Source of the DNA: CBDBJK01 sp965206395
Lineage (GTDB): Bacteria > Chloroflexota > Dehalococcoidia > Lucifugimonadales > CATOSD01
Assembly (NCBI GenBank): GCA_965206395.1
Contig: CBDBJK010000031.1
Span: 1-64,000 of the forward strand
DNA length: 64,000 bases
Direction of reading: 5' to 3'
In this document: positions 8,326 through 16,738 of the stretch, piece by piece
Layout of the letters: each line of letters begins with the position of its first letter
How positions within the stretch are numbered: position 1 is the first letter of the stretch
Translations under genes and position numbers: made by a program
Notes under the pieces: model-generated
The model's input: the letters and a program-made list of their open reading frames with translations, nothing else
Told to the model about the DNA's origin: nothing
Databases searched by the model: none

Positions 8326-9276
8326 ACCGCTGTAGTAGTCGTCGTCGCTATTCAGTACCCCTCGCAACCCTCCTGGTATGCACCCGGTCAACTGGCTAAA
8401 ATCTAAGCCCAGAACTTCCAGGTTCGAGAGTCTGCCCAGCTCGGGCGGTATCTCCCCACTCAAGTCGTTACCATATAGCTCCAGACGTTTCAGGCTGGAG
8501 AGGCTGCCCAGCTCGGGCGGTATCTCCCCGCTCAAGTCGTTACCATATAGCTCCAGAATTTCCAGGGTGGAGAGGCTGCCCAGCTCGGACGGTATCTCCC
8601 CACTCAAGTCGTTACCGCCTAGCCTCAGACGTTTCAGGCTGGAGAGGCTGCCCAACTCGGACGGTATCTCCCCCGTCAACTGGTTACCGTCTAAGTGCAG
8701 AAATTCCAGGGTGGAGAGGCTGCCCAGCTCGGACGGTATCTCACCACTGAACTGGTTGTCTTCAAGACGCACACTGCCTAGTCTGGGAAGGCTGCCCAAC
8801 TCAGGCGGTATCTCGCCGCTTAACTGATTGCCGTGGAGTTCCAGGGCTGCCAGGTAATTGAGGTTGGCAAGTTCCACTGGAATTTCCCCGCTCACCTGGT
8901 TATCCTTGGTTCCCAGTATTATCAGGTAAGTAAGGCTGCCCAGTTCGGACGGCAGCTCCCCGCTCAGCTGGTTGTCGGTAAGGCGCACATTAAAAACACG
9001 CCCGTCGCTGTTAGTGTGGACCCCGTGCCATTCTGCAAGGGGAGCCTCGCTCAGCCAGTTTGTGTTGTTCGTCCAGTTGCCCCCGTCCATAGCATTATAG
9101 AACGCAACCAGGACTTCCCTATCCGTGGCAACGGAGCCCTGGGGAGGCCCAGACTCGCTCTCGGCCCCCTCAGTTGCCGGCGCAGCGGCGGTCCCGGACG
9201 TGGACGAGGTCGAAGGCGCGTCGGAGCCGCAGGCCGCGAGCGCCGCCGTAAGGGCCAGCGCAAGGACAACGCTCAA
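8311..9276 (-). CDS. LRR lipoprotein, plant-type leucine-rich repeats
   Basis: 321 residues. An N-terminal signal ends in a lipobox-like LAAC, so the protein is probably lipid-anchored at the outside of the membrane. A Ser/Thr/Ala linker follows, then the cap EVLVAFYNAMDGGNW...NWLS...W-HGV, and about nine 24-residue repeats with the plant-type consensus N-x-L-S-G-E-I-P-x-E-L-G-x-L. It ends with a short Cys-containing cap (GLPFC). The fold predicts protein-protein or ligand binding at the cell surface; no ligand can be inferred. The TTG start at 9276 is uncertain, because the frame stays open upstream and the signal could be longer. Confidence 0.85.
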   Translation of the reverse strand: MSVVLALALTAALAACGSDAPSTSSTSGTAAAPATEGAESESGPPQGSVATDREVLVAFYNAMDGGNWTNNTNWLSEAPLAEWHGVHTNSDGRVFNVRLTDNQLSGELPSELGSLTYLIILGTKDNQVSGEIPVELANLNYLAALELHGNQLSGEIPPELGSLPRLGSVRLEDNQFSGEIPSELGSLSTLEFLHLDGNQLTGEIPSELGSLSSLKRLRLGGNDLSGEIPSELGSLSTLEILELYGNDLSGEIPPELGSLSSLKRLELYGNDLSGEIPPELGRLSNLEVLGLDFSQLTGCIPGGLRGVLNSDDDYYSGLPFC

Positions 9277-9470
9277 CAGGGTTATGTATCTTGTCGTGCG
9301 TGTACGGGTCGTTTTCTTTCCCTCCCGGTCTTGACCGGCACCATATATCCACAGATTGATACGTATCGTATAGCGGAGTCGCTATGGGTGTCAATGCTGA
9401 GACACCCGTTTCGCCCCGTTTCGCCACTCCCAAATATGTGTTGGTATGTCGGCTTCCGCAGGGATGAGCG

Positions 9471-9570
9471 GGCAGCCCCATACGCAATAGCCAACATGCG
9501 CTGGGAGCGCCGCCAAAACGATATGCCGTCCGTCCCCGGCTGAGGGCGCGTGGCTTCAGCAATAGGGCAG
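9471..9570. repeat. Direct repeat downstream of LRR fragment (copy B)
   Basis: Counterpart of 8217-8325. It covers the final codons and 3' flank of the truncated LRR gene at 9556. See that entry for the comparison. Confidence 0.8.
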
Positions 9571-10041
9571 GCCGTTAAAGTCGTAATGCCCTGGCTTCAA
9601 ACCAATGTGGTTTCGCAGGCTGCTTGGCACGCACCCGCTCAAGTCGTTGCCTTGGAGGTGCAGACCTTCCAAGTAGAAGAGGCTGCCCAGCTCCGCCGGT
9701 ATCTCCCCGCTCAAGTCGTTGTCGCCGAGGTTCAGCCCTACCAGGTTGGAGAGGCTGCCCAGCTCCGCCGGTATCTCCCCGCTCAAGCCGTTGCCGTAGA
9801 GGTTCAGAGATGTCAGGTTGGAGAGGCTGCCCAGCTCTGCCGGTATCTCCCCGCTCAACTGGTTGTTTTCGAGCCACAGCCTTCCCAGGTTGGAGAGGCC
9901 GCCCAACTCTGCCGGTATCTCCCCGCTCAAGTCGTTTTCGTTGAGGGACAGCGCTTCCAGGTTGGAGAGGCTGCCCAGCTCCGCCGGTATCTCTCCCAGG
10001 CAAACCACGTGCAATCCCCGCAGACTCGAGAGAAGTGGCAC
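9556..10041 (-). pseudogene. LRR lipoprotein gene, C-terminal fragment
   Basis: 161 residues with about five plant-type LRR units (GEIPAELGSLSNL repeated) and the family's end cap (GHYDFNGLPYC). It lacks any signal peptide, lipobox or the DGxNW N-terminal cap that both neighbours have. Its first residues (MPLLSSLRGLHVVCLGEIP) enter a repeat in the middle. It begins 10 nt after the stop of the LRR gene at 10051, so it is best read as the 3' part of a paralogue whose 5' half was lost by recombination between repeats. Co-translation with the upstream gene is possible but would give an unexported product. Confidence 0.65.
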
Positions 10042-10050
10042 GCCTGGGAC

Positions 10051-11274
10051 TCAACAGTTGGCCCGTTGTCTGATATATAGGTGGCGCCCCCCACCCGTTA
10101 GACACGGGAAATCATTGCCATGTATCTCAATCTCGACTTCCCGCTCAAGCATGTTCCACACCTCGGAAGGTATCTCCCCGCCTAGCTGGTTTTCGTGTAG
10201 AGTCAGACTCTTCAGGTTATCGAGGTTACCCAACTCGGCTGGTATCTCCCCGCTTAGCTGGTTTTCGTGTAGATTCAGACTTTCCAGGGTATCGATGTCG
10301 CCCAACCCGGAAGGTATCTCCCCGCTCAACTGGTTTCCGGCGAGGCTCAGCGATTCCAGTCTGTCGAAGCTTCCCCACTCGGCTGGTATCTCCCCGCTCA
10401 GCTGGTTTCCGCTGAGGCTCAGGCCTAGTAGGTCCGAGTGGTTGCCCAGCCACGGCGGTATCTCGCCGCTCAATTCGTTATGAGAAAGGTGTAACTCCAC
10501 TAGGTTGATGTTGCCCAACTCTGGTGGTAACGCCCCGCCCAACTGGGTGTTTTCGATGCGTAGCTCATACATCTGTATGAGGTTGCCTAGTTCAGGCGGT
10601 ATCCCCCCACTAAGCCCCTCACCACGGAGGCGGAGGTGCTGAAGGCTGGCCAGGTTGCCCAGCTCCGGGGGAATCTCCCCGGTCAACCCGTTCCCTTTGA
10701 TTGACAAATCCCTCAGGTTGGAAAGGTTGCCCAGCTCCGGGGGAATCTGCCCGGTGAACCCGTTCCCCTGGATTGACAAATTCGTCAGGTTGGAAAGGTT
10801 GCCCAGCTCCGGGGGAATCTCCCCCCTTAAATCGACGCCATGGAAGCCGCCAGAGAGGTCCAGTATTTCCAGGGCTCCGAGGTCGCCCAACTCAGAGGGA
10901 ATCTCCCCGCTCAACCCCCCTCCAGACGCTGACCCCCCTATCCGCAACCAAATCACGCGGCCGTTGTCGTCGGTCGTGACTCCAGACCATTCGCCCAACG
11001 GCGCGTCGCTCAGCCAGTTTTCGCTGTCCTCCCAGTTTGGCCCGTCCAGCGCATTGTAGACGGTGACCAGGATTTCCCTGTCCGTTTCGGGCGAGCCCGG
11101 TGCAGGCGCACGGACTCTCTCGGTCGCCTCCGTGGCAGGCGCAGCGGTGGCAGCATCTTCTCTAGGCACTGCATCCCCGCCACAGGCGGCGAGCAGGGCG
11201 ACCAGACTCAGCGCAAGGGCGGCGAATCCCGCAAGCAACATCCATGCCGAGCGTCCGGGGACGAGGTTATTCAT
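10051..11274 (-). CDS. LRR lipoprotein, plant-type leucine-rich repeats
   Basis: 407 residues from ATG 11274, with AAAGGAG 10 nt upstream; a GTG at 11277 is an alternative. The signal peptide ends at lipobox LLAAC. An Ala/Pro/Glu-rich linker is followed by the EILVTVYNALDGPNW cap and about ten LRR units of the LSGEIPxELGxL type, some interrupted. The C-terminus (CLTGGGRHLYIRQRANC) differs from the neighbouring paralogues. The repeats are more diverged from each other than in the copy at 8311, which suggests an older gene. It is predicted to be a surface-anchored adhesion or binding protein. Confidence 0.87.
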   Translation of the reverse strand: MNNLVPGRSAWMLLAGFAALALSLVALLAACGGDAVPREDAATAAPATEATERVRAPAPGSPETDREILVTVYNALDGPNWEDSENWLSDAPLGEWSGVTTDDNGRVIWLRIGGSASGGGLSGEIPSELGDLGALEILDLSGGFHGVDLRGEIPPELGNLSNLTNLSIQGNGFTGQIPPELGNLSNLRDLSIKGNGLTGEIPPELGNLASLQHLRLRGEGLSGGIPPELGNLIQMYELRIENTQLGGALPPELGNINLVELHLSHNELSGEIPPWLGNHSDLLGLSLSGNQLSGEIPAEWGSFDRLESLSLAGNQLSGEIPSGLGDIDTLESLNLHENQLSGEIPAELGNLDNLKSLTLHENQLGGEIPSEVWNMLEREVEIEIHGNDFPCLTGGGRHLYIRQRANC

Positions 11275-11471
11275 CACTTTGTCGCTCCTTTCAATAGTCA
11301 TAGGCCCGGCTTCGCCAGCGCATCTATCGACCGGACGAACGCCAAGCGACTATCTCCAAACTTTATTGGCCAAAGAACCCCAACCATTATAAACCTCGTT
11401 CCATATGAAAGGTATAAGTATCGCCTCTCTATCTATCTGAATCCTTGTATAATCTTGCTCCCGGACGGTAT

Positions 11472-11906
11472 ATGGAGGCGGTCGATTACGTGGTCAAGCC
11501 CTTCTCGCCGACGGAGCTTGCGGCAAGAATCAGGGCGGCGCTGCGCAGGCGGGCCGCGCCGCATCCGGCCGAGCCGTCCGAACCCTACTCGCTGGGAGAC
11601 CTGACCATCGACTACACCGGACACCGGGTGGCGGTGGCGGGGCGTCCGGTGCGGCTGACGCCCACCGAGTACGAGCTACTCTTCGAGCTTTCGGTCCACG
11701 CCGGGCGGGTGTTGACCCACGACCAGCTGTTGCAACGGGTCTGGGGTCCGGAAAGGACCGGCGAACCGTGGCTGGTCCGCGAAGTAGCGAAGAGGCTCCG
11801 CCGCAAGCTGGGCGACGACGCCGGCAACCCCGCCTACATCCCTACTGAGCCGAGGGTGGGCTACCGGATGCCGGGGGCTAGGGGGCAGGAACCGGAGATG
11901 GCATGA
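11472..11906 (+). pseudogene. OmpR-family response regulator, truncated at the 5' end
   Basis: The frame starts inside a receiver domain: EAVDYVVKPFSPTELAARIR is beta5-alpha5, with the conserved Lys-Pro of receivers. The first 90 or so residues, including the phosphoacceptor Asp, are absent. A complete winged-helix domain follows (YSLGDLTIDY, LTPTEYELLFEL, LVREVAKRLRRKLGDD, TEPRVGYRM). An ATG at 11472 could in principle express a free DNA-binding domain, but I see no ribosome site. No sensor kinase is next to it. It belongs to the same subfamily as the relic at 234. Confidence 0.75.
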
Positions 11907-11984
11907 CCGTGGCCGTCCCGCGCCCTGCTGCTGGCACAAGCTGCCTTCCCGCATTCCGGCCTGGCGGTCGGCCTCCACAAACCA

Positions 11985-12013
11985 GAAGCCCCCGCTGACA
12001 CATCGGGGGCTTC
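11985..12013 (+). terminator. GC-rich hairpin after regulator relic
   Basis: GAAGCCCCCG and CGGGGGCTTC form a perfect 10-bp stem with a 9-nt loop, about 80 nt past the regulator stop. There is no T-run after it, so terminator function is uncertain. The rest of 11907-12278 contains no gene, only the dispersed repeat at 12124. Confidence 0.5.
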
Positions 12014-12123
12014 TGCGGAACTCCATCCGCTACGGGAGTAACTGGCCGCCCGCTTCCAGGCGGGTTTTGCTGCCGCCGGGCTGGCCCTATGGTTGCTTAC
12101 AGTGCCAGATTGAAGGTAATGGT

Positions 12124-12196
12124 GAAAGTTCTTGATTTCGTCAAGTCTGGTGGGCCTAACTTGACGGTAGACGGTACCATCTTTGAATTGTGCGTG
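12124..12196. repeat. Dispersed repeat, copy B
   Basis: The 34 bp at 12124-12157 are identical to 6382-6415 and in the same orientation. They are followed by TTGACGGTAGACGGTACCAT, the intact form of the GTACC-containing unit seen degraded at copy A. The two copies bracket about 5.7 kb that includes the CoiA-like, LRR and regulator genes. Confidence 0.8.
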
Positions 12197-12278
12197 GTCT
12201 TGTGAGCTTCTCAGACCCAGCAGCCTAGACCCGAATCCACCGAATGACGGCCTTGGGGACAGCCCATGAAGAAGCTAG

Positions 12279-13475
12279 GGATGCTCTGAATAAGTCCCGA
12301 TGGCTTGTGGGATAGTAAAATAGGGCCAAGGCCTGAAGACGGGGGAGGAGAGGCAATGAACCAGCCGACGTTTGCGGACTTGGACTACGAGAGCAAGAAG
12401 CGAAAGACTCGCCGGGAGAAGTTCCTTGAGCGCATGGATGGACTGATCCCTTGGGAAGAGTTGGAAGAGCGCATTCGACCGTTCTATCCCAAGGCCGGTC
12501 GTGGTCGGCGGCCCTACGAGTTATCGGTGATGCTACGGATACACTGCGTGCAGTTGTTTTACAACCTGAGCGACCCTGGGATGGAGGACATGCTCTATGA
12601 GGTCGAATCGGTGAGGCGGTTCGTAGGGCTGAGACTGCCTGGGCCGCTGCCGGACGAGACGACGATTCTGAACTTCCGCCACCTGCTGGAAGAGCATGAG
12701 TTGGGCGCGGGTCTGTTCGAGGAGATCAACCGCTATCTGGAGTCCAAGGGTCTCCGTCTTCAGGAGGGGACGATAGTGGACGCGAGCATCATAGCGGCGC
12801 CCTCATCGACGAAGAATCGGGCTAAAGAGCGCGACCCCGAGATGCACCAGACGAAGAAGGGTAACGAGTGGCACTTCGGGATGAAGGTGCACATCGGTGT
12901 GGACTCGCAGACGGGAGTGGTGCACAGCATGACCACGACATCTGCGAACGTGCATGACCTGACTGAGTTGCCCCGGTTGCTGCACGGTGGGGAGTCTCAG
13001 GTGTGGGGAGATGCTGGGTATCAGGGAGTTGACAAGAGGCCGGGGAACCGGGGCTTGGACGTGGAGTGGCAGGTGGCGATGAGGCCCGGCCAGCGTCGGA
13101 AGCTGGAGCCTGAGAGTCCTGAGGCGGTGTCGGAGAAGCGCAAAGCGTCGGTCAGAGCTAAGGTGGAGCATCCGTTCCTGTACATCAAGCGGCACTTCGG
13201 CTACGCCAAGGTCCGCTACAGGGGGCTGTCCAAGAACACGCAGCGGCTGATGACGCTGCTGGGGTTTGCCAACTTGATGAGGGCCGAACAGTACCTGGCG
13301 GCGTGAGACCTTGTATAAGTGCGCCCAAAATCAGGGCTAAGGGCGGCGAAAGGCCCTGTCAGGGCCGGTTGTAGGCCGACAATAACCCTCACCACGGTGC
13401 CATGAGGCAATTTAACGCCCCCAAAACCACTCCGGTCAACTCGGCCCAGCCTGAAGCCGATTGTTCAGAGCATCC
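12279..13475 (+). mobile_element. IS5-family insertion sequence (1197 bp, CTAG target duplication)
   Basis: The inverted ends GGATGCTCTGAA (12279-12290) and TTCAGAGCATCC (13464-13475) are flanked by identical CTAG at 12275-12278 and 13476-13479. Length and CTAG target site match the IS5 group. A single intact transposase frame lies inside. The right flank is the presumed start of the IS1380-type remnant, so the element landed at its edge. Confidence 0.93.
12356..13306 (+). CDS. IS5-family transposase
   Basis: 316 residues from ATG 12356, preceded by GGGGGAGGAG. The N-terminal DUF772-type region (VMLRIHCVQLFYNLSDPGME, LPDETTILNFRHLLEEH) leads into a DDE domain with Asp in GTIVDASIIAAP, Asp in VWGDAGYQG and Glu in RAKVEHPFLYIKRHFG, plus the Y-x2-R-x3-N-x6-K-like spacing after it. 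The frame is complete, so the element may be active. Confidence 0.95.
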   Translation: MNQPTFADLDYESKKRKTRREKFLERMDGLIPWEELEERIRPFYPKAGRGRRPYELSVMLRIHCVQLFYNLSDPGMEDMLYEVESVRRFVGLRLPGPLPDETTILNFRHLLEEHELGAGLFEEINRYLESKGLRLQEGTIVDASIIAAPSSTKNRAKERDPEMHQTKKGNEWHFGMKVHIGVDSQTGVVHSMTTTSANVHDLTELPRLLHGGESQVWGDAGYQGVDKRPGNRGLDVEWQVAMRPGQRRKLEPESPEAVSEKRKASVRAKVEHPFLYIKRHFGYAKVRYRGLSKNTQRLMTLLGFANLMRAEQYLAA

Positions 13476-13480
13476 CTAGA

Positions 13481-13546
13481 GGGTGCTCCTCTGAATCTGG
13501 GATAATGGTTTTGGAACAGAAACCCGCCCGGAAACAAGGAGCACCC
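13481..13546. repeat. Inverted repeat upstream of IS1380 transposase
   Basis: GGGTGCTCCT (13481-13490) and AGGAGCACCC (13537-13546) are exact inverted copies separated by 46 nt, ending 5 nt before the transposase start. This is probably the terminal or subterminal part of the IS1380-like element. The pairing would also fold the 5' end of its mRNA over the start codon region. Confidence 0.6.
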
Positions 13547-13551
13547 AATAG

Positions 13552-14505
13552 ATGCTGCCACAGAACAAACCCGACCGTATCCGCATCCTCTTTGACGACC
13601 ATCGCCTGGTGGCCAATGCCGGCCTGCTCCTGCCGGCCACCCTCGCCCGGCACCTGGGCCTGCGAGAACTCGTCGACCATCACCTTGACCTCGGCGGAGC
13701 GCCGGGACGGGCGAACACTGGGGACAAGATGCTGACGCTGGTCGCTTCCGCGCTGGCAGGCGGCGACTGCATCGACGACGCCGATGCGCTGCGCGCTGGT
13801 GGGACGGTCGGTGTTCTAGGCTGCGTGGTCAAGGCGCCATCCACTCTGGGGACCTTCCTGCGCAGCTTCCGGTGGGGGCATGTCCGTCAACTTGACCGCG
13901 TGAGCCGCCAGTTGTTGGCCCGGGCCTGGGCCGCTGGGGCCGGACCCGGCGACTCGCCCCTGACCATCGACCTGGACTCGACCATCGACCTGGACTCGAC
14001 CATCTGCGAGACCTATGGACTGGCCAAGGAGGGAGCGCGCCACCACGGCTATACCGGCAAGCGGGGCTATCACCCCCTGTTGGCCGTCGCCGCCGGCACC
14101 GGCGACGTGCTGATGTCCCGGCTGCGCGAGGGCCGGGCCAACACCGCCCGTGGCGCCGCCCACTTCCTGCGTGAGACGGTGGGCGGGTGCGCTACGGCGG
14201 GGCCAGCGGGCAACTTACGGCCGCGGGCCGACAGCGGCTTCTACGCCCACGCTCTCGTCGCCGCCTGTCGTGAGATGGATGTCCGCTTCTCCATCACCAT
14301 CCGCCAGCACAAAAGCCTGCGGTACCTGATCGAGGCGATTCCCGATGCAGACTGGACGCCGGTCCCCTACTGGATGGACGGCGCCGCCGATGTGGCGCAG
14401 ACCACCTACACCCCCTTCCGGACTGAGCCTGGCGCCGCACCGGTGCGGCTCATCGTCCGGCGGGTGAAGCCCACGCCCGCCTACCGTGCGGAAATCTGTC
14501 GGTAG
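13552..14505 (+). pseudogene. IS1380-family transposase, C-terminally truncated
   Basis: 317 residues of a family that is normally about 440-460. The N-terminal region (LVANAGLLLPATLARHLGL) and the first DDE aspartate (TIDLDSTICETYG) are present, as is a Gly/Arg-rich RADSGFY segment with the second Asp. The frame stops at TAG 14505 right where the sequence turns into phage portal DNA, so the third catalytic residue and C-terminal helix are lost. An 18-bp in-frame tandem repeat doubles TIDLDS near the first catalytic Asp (about 13963-13998). Not expected to be active. Confidence 0.85.
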
Positions 14506-15015
14506 AGGGTCGGTCGGGGGTGCAAAAGGCAGCAAAAGAACGCCCTGGGGACGCCGATATACGACCTCCGGGCGCTCAAGGGCCGGACGGCCTTTGTCAG
14601 GACGCCGAAGAACTGGGGCAGCGAAGAGGGGAAGGTCTCCGCAGGCGTTCCGGGCGAGTACGTCCAGCGGCGCATCGGGGCGGTTGTGCCTGAGCCGAAC
14701 ATCAAACTACGCTCCGACGCGGGCATGGACCTTGTGAGCTCCTGCGGCGTCCCCGCGGCCTTGATCCGCTCCGATGCGGACGGCACGGCAAGCAGGGCTG
14801 CGACGGCGCGGTATCTGGATTTCTCCGTTCAGCCGGTCGCGGACGCTATGGCCGCCGAGTTCAGCCGCAAGCTGGGTACTCCGGTCACGCTGGGCTTCGA
14901 GCACCTGCGGCGGGCGGACACGGTGTTGACGATGGCCAGGGCAGCCGCTCAGCTGACCGCCAGCGGCGTTGCGATCAAGGACGCCTTGGACGCCGTGGGC
15001 CTCGGCGAGGACTAG
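14506..15015 (+). pseudogene. Phage portal protein, C-terminal remnant
   Basis: In the frame after the IS1380 stop the sequence reads GTPIYDLRALKGRTAFVRTP, then VPAALIRSDADGTASRAATA, RYLDFSVQPVADAMAAEF and ASGVAIKDALDAVGLGED, ending at TAG. This pattern (aromatic wing, then a RYLxFxxxPLADxxxxEL helix and a C-terminal alpha-helix starting G-V-x-L/I) matches the end of HK97/SPP1-type portal proteins, the dodecameric DNA gate of tailed phages. The first half is missing. With the adjacent integrase it suggests a prophage remnant. The family call rests on pattern memory, so moderate confidence. Confidence 0.6.
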
Positions 15016-15123
15016 GGCGCCCTCCGGTATGAGCTCGTCCCTCCGCCGGAGGGCGTAGCGCTAGAAGGGTAGGATACTTGGAGCTATTGGCCCGGTCCAT
15101 AGGCTAGCCTTGGAGACTGTCAA

Positions 15124-16320
15124 TCAGAATGGTGGGCGGTCGTACCCTGCTACGTAGTCTGCCCACGCTTGGAGCAGCCCACGCCGCTGGTCTAGCAGGT
15201 CAGTGCGCCGGTAGGCCCGCTCAACAGAGGAACCCACGTCGTGCGCCAGGCACATTTCAATGGCGTTGTGGCTGGCGTTGACCTGCTCCTGTTCCTCTGC
15301 CCAATCCCTGAAAGACGATCTCATGCCGTGTGGGGTGCAAGCAATCTCATCCTTCCGACACCGATTGATAAAGGTGTTTTCCGATTGCATACCGCCATCG
15401 GGCCGGGCAAAGATAAGGTCAGAGGCCCGGTGCTGTCCCCGCATCTTCATGCCTTGGAGAATCAGCATCGCTTGATAGGATAGAGGCTGCCGGTGTTCTT
15501 TCCCGTTCTTCATCATGTCGGCGGGGATGGTCCACACTTCATCCTCAAAATCGATCTGGTCCCACGTTGCGGCCCGAACCTCGCCGCTGCGGGCTGCGGT
15601 GAGTGTCAGGAACAGGAAAGCCGCTATAGTTTCCCTTTGGGCGTCTGACCAATAGATCGTCTTGTATGCGGCTGGCACGTCCTGATATGGCAGTGCCTTT
15701 AGGTGTTCCTGCAACCTCTTGTGCTTGGGCAGCGCCCCTTTAATCTTCTCGCCGGCCGGGTTGATTTCGATGTAGTCCGCAGACACCGCCCAATCAAATA
15801 CCTTGCGTATCCTTCCCCTCAGCCGGTGTGCCGTTTCCGCTTTTGTATGCCAAATGGGTAGCAGGATACCCAGCACGTCCCTGCTGCCCACCTCATCGAT
15901 TGGGGTGTCGCCGAATATCGGGAAAACGTGATTGTCAAGAGAGTTAATCCATGAGGTGTTGTGCTTCCCGTTGCGCCATGTTGGAGCGTTCAGGGCGTGG
16001 ACCTTGCAGGCGGCTTCCTTGAACGTCGGGGTGGTGTCAGCCGCAACAGTTACCACCGGTGCCGATTTGGTTTTCTTGGCCCAGGGGTCACGCCCGTTAG
16101 CCACCGCCACGCGGTTAGCGTCGGCGGCCTTCCTTGCCTGAAGGACAGTTACCCCCGGCCAGCCTCCGAGGCCTTTGTCCAGCCTTTTGCCGCTAATCCT
16201 AATCCGCTGTACCCATTGTTTAGTGCCCGCAGGTGTCATCACCAGGTACAGGCCCTCACTGTCTCGGTGCCTACCGGGTTCCGTTATCCCTTGAATCTCT
16301 TTTGCCGTCAGCCCTGCCAT
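15124..16320 (-). CDS. P4-type tyrosine integrase
   Basis: 398 residues. An N-terminal DUF4102-type arm-binding domain (RHRDSEGLYLVMTPAGTKQW) leads into a SAM-like core-binding domain and the catalytic domain: Arg in TAARSGEVRAATW, His-x-x-Arg in TPHGMRSSFRDWA, His in MCLAHDVG, and nucleophile Tyr in VERAYRRTDLL. All key residues are present. It points away from the tRNA-Ala gene whose 3' end is about 100 nt from its start, the usual arrangement for P4-like islands that integrate into tRNA 3' ends. Three TACCACCG repeats precede it and could bind Int or Xis. Confidence 0.93.
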   Translation of the reverse strand: MAGLTAKEIQGITEPGRHRDSEGLYLVMTPAGTKQWVQRIRISGKRLDKGLGGWPGVTVLQARKAADANRVAVANGRDPWAKKTKSAPVVTVAADTTPTFKEAACKVHALNAPTWRNGKHNTSWINSLDNHVFPIFGDTPIDEVGSRDVLGILLPIWHTKAETAHRLRGRIRKVFDWAVSADYIEINPAGEKIKGALPKHKRLQEHLKALPYQDVPAAYKTIYWSDAQRETIAAFLFLTLTAARSGEVRAATWDQIDFEDEVWTIPADMMKNGKEHRQPLSYQAMLILQGMKMRGQHRASDLIFARPDGGMQSENTFINRCRKDEIACTPHGMRSSFRDWAEEQEQVNASHNAIEMCLAHDVGSSVERAYRRTDLLDQRRGLLQAWADYVAGYDRPPF

Positions 16321-16335
16321 TTCCTTTACCTCCTA

Positions 16336-16421
16336 TACCACCGTGTACCACCGGCGTTGTACCACCGATAAGGCAATATTAGGGCATAGATAGGCTAGGT
16401 GTCAATAGGGAAATGGTGGTA
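16336..16421. repeat. TACCACCG repeats between integrase and tRNA
   Basis: Direct 8-mers TACCACCG start at 16336, 16346 and 16360, and an inverted GGTGGTA lies at 16415-16421 next to the tRNA 3' end. Iterated short sites at an integrase promoter and attachment site are typical of arm-type or excisionase binding sites. Function inferred from position only. Confidence 0.5.
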
Positions 16422-16423
16422 TA

Positions 16424-16500
16424 TGGTGGAGATAGGGGGAATCGAACCCCCAACCTCGGCATTGCGAACGCCGCGCTCTCCCTAGTTGAGCTATATCCCC
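16424..16500 (-). tRNA. tRNA-Ala (anticodon CGC)
   Basis: 77 nt including an encoded CCA (16424-16426). The cloverleaf folds: acceptor GGGGATA/TATCTCC, D-arm GCTC/GAGC, anticodon arm CGGCG-TTCGCAA-TGCCG with anticodon CGC, and T-arm GGGGG-TTCGATT-CCCCC. It reads GCG codons. Its 3' end faces the integrase, so this is the likely island attachment site. Confidence 0.95.
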
Positions 16501-16631
16501 ACAAGGCTTTTCGTATCGATTATAGCAATCAGACAGATTAGGTGTCAATTTGGTATTATTGCCAAACAGACCATTTTGAGTGAGAATCAAAACACCTGTT
16601 TTTGTATGCTTCAAATACGCCCTCTCGCCAA

Positions 16632-16661
16632 TTGCCCACCTTTAGCTCTCTATGCTATACT
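16632..16661 (+). promoter_or_regulatory. Promoter candidate for rpsB operon
   Basis: TTGCCC (16632-16637) and TATACT (16656-16661) are 18 nt apart, 78 nt upstream of rpsB, in an A/T-rich region with no competing gene. Confidence 0.5.
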
Positions 16662-16738
16662 TCCCAAAATAGCGTCTGATATTTTCATATTTCAAATTAT
16701 ACTTCTGACTAAGATAGAACATAGGAAGGCATAAATTT

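Noticed and set aside
8400..10900. Plus-strand open frames with ISPLxxxP-type repeats
   Set aside because: They are antisense to the LRR genes; the signal peptides, lipoboxes and caps are all on the minus strand.
15124..16320. Integrase as a Xer-type housekeeping recombinase
   Set aside because: The N-terminal arm-binding domain, 398-residue length and tRNA-adjacent position fit P4-type integrases, not XerC/D.
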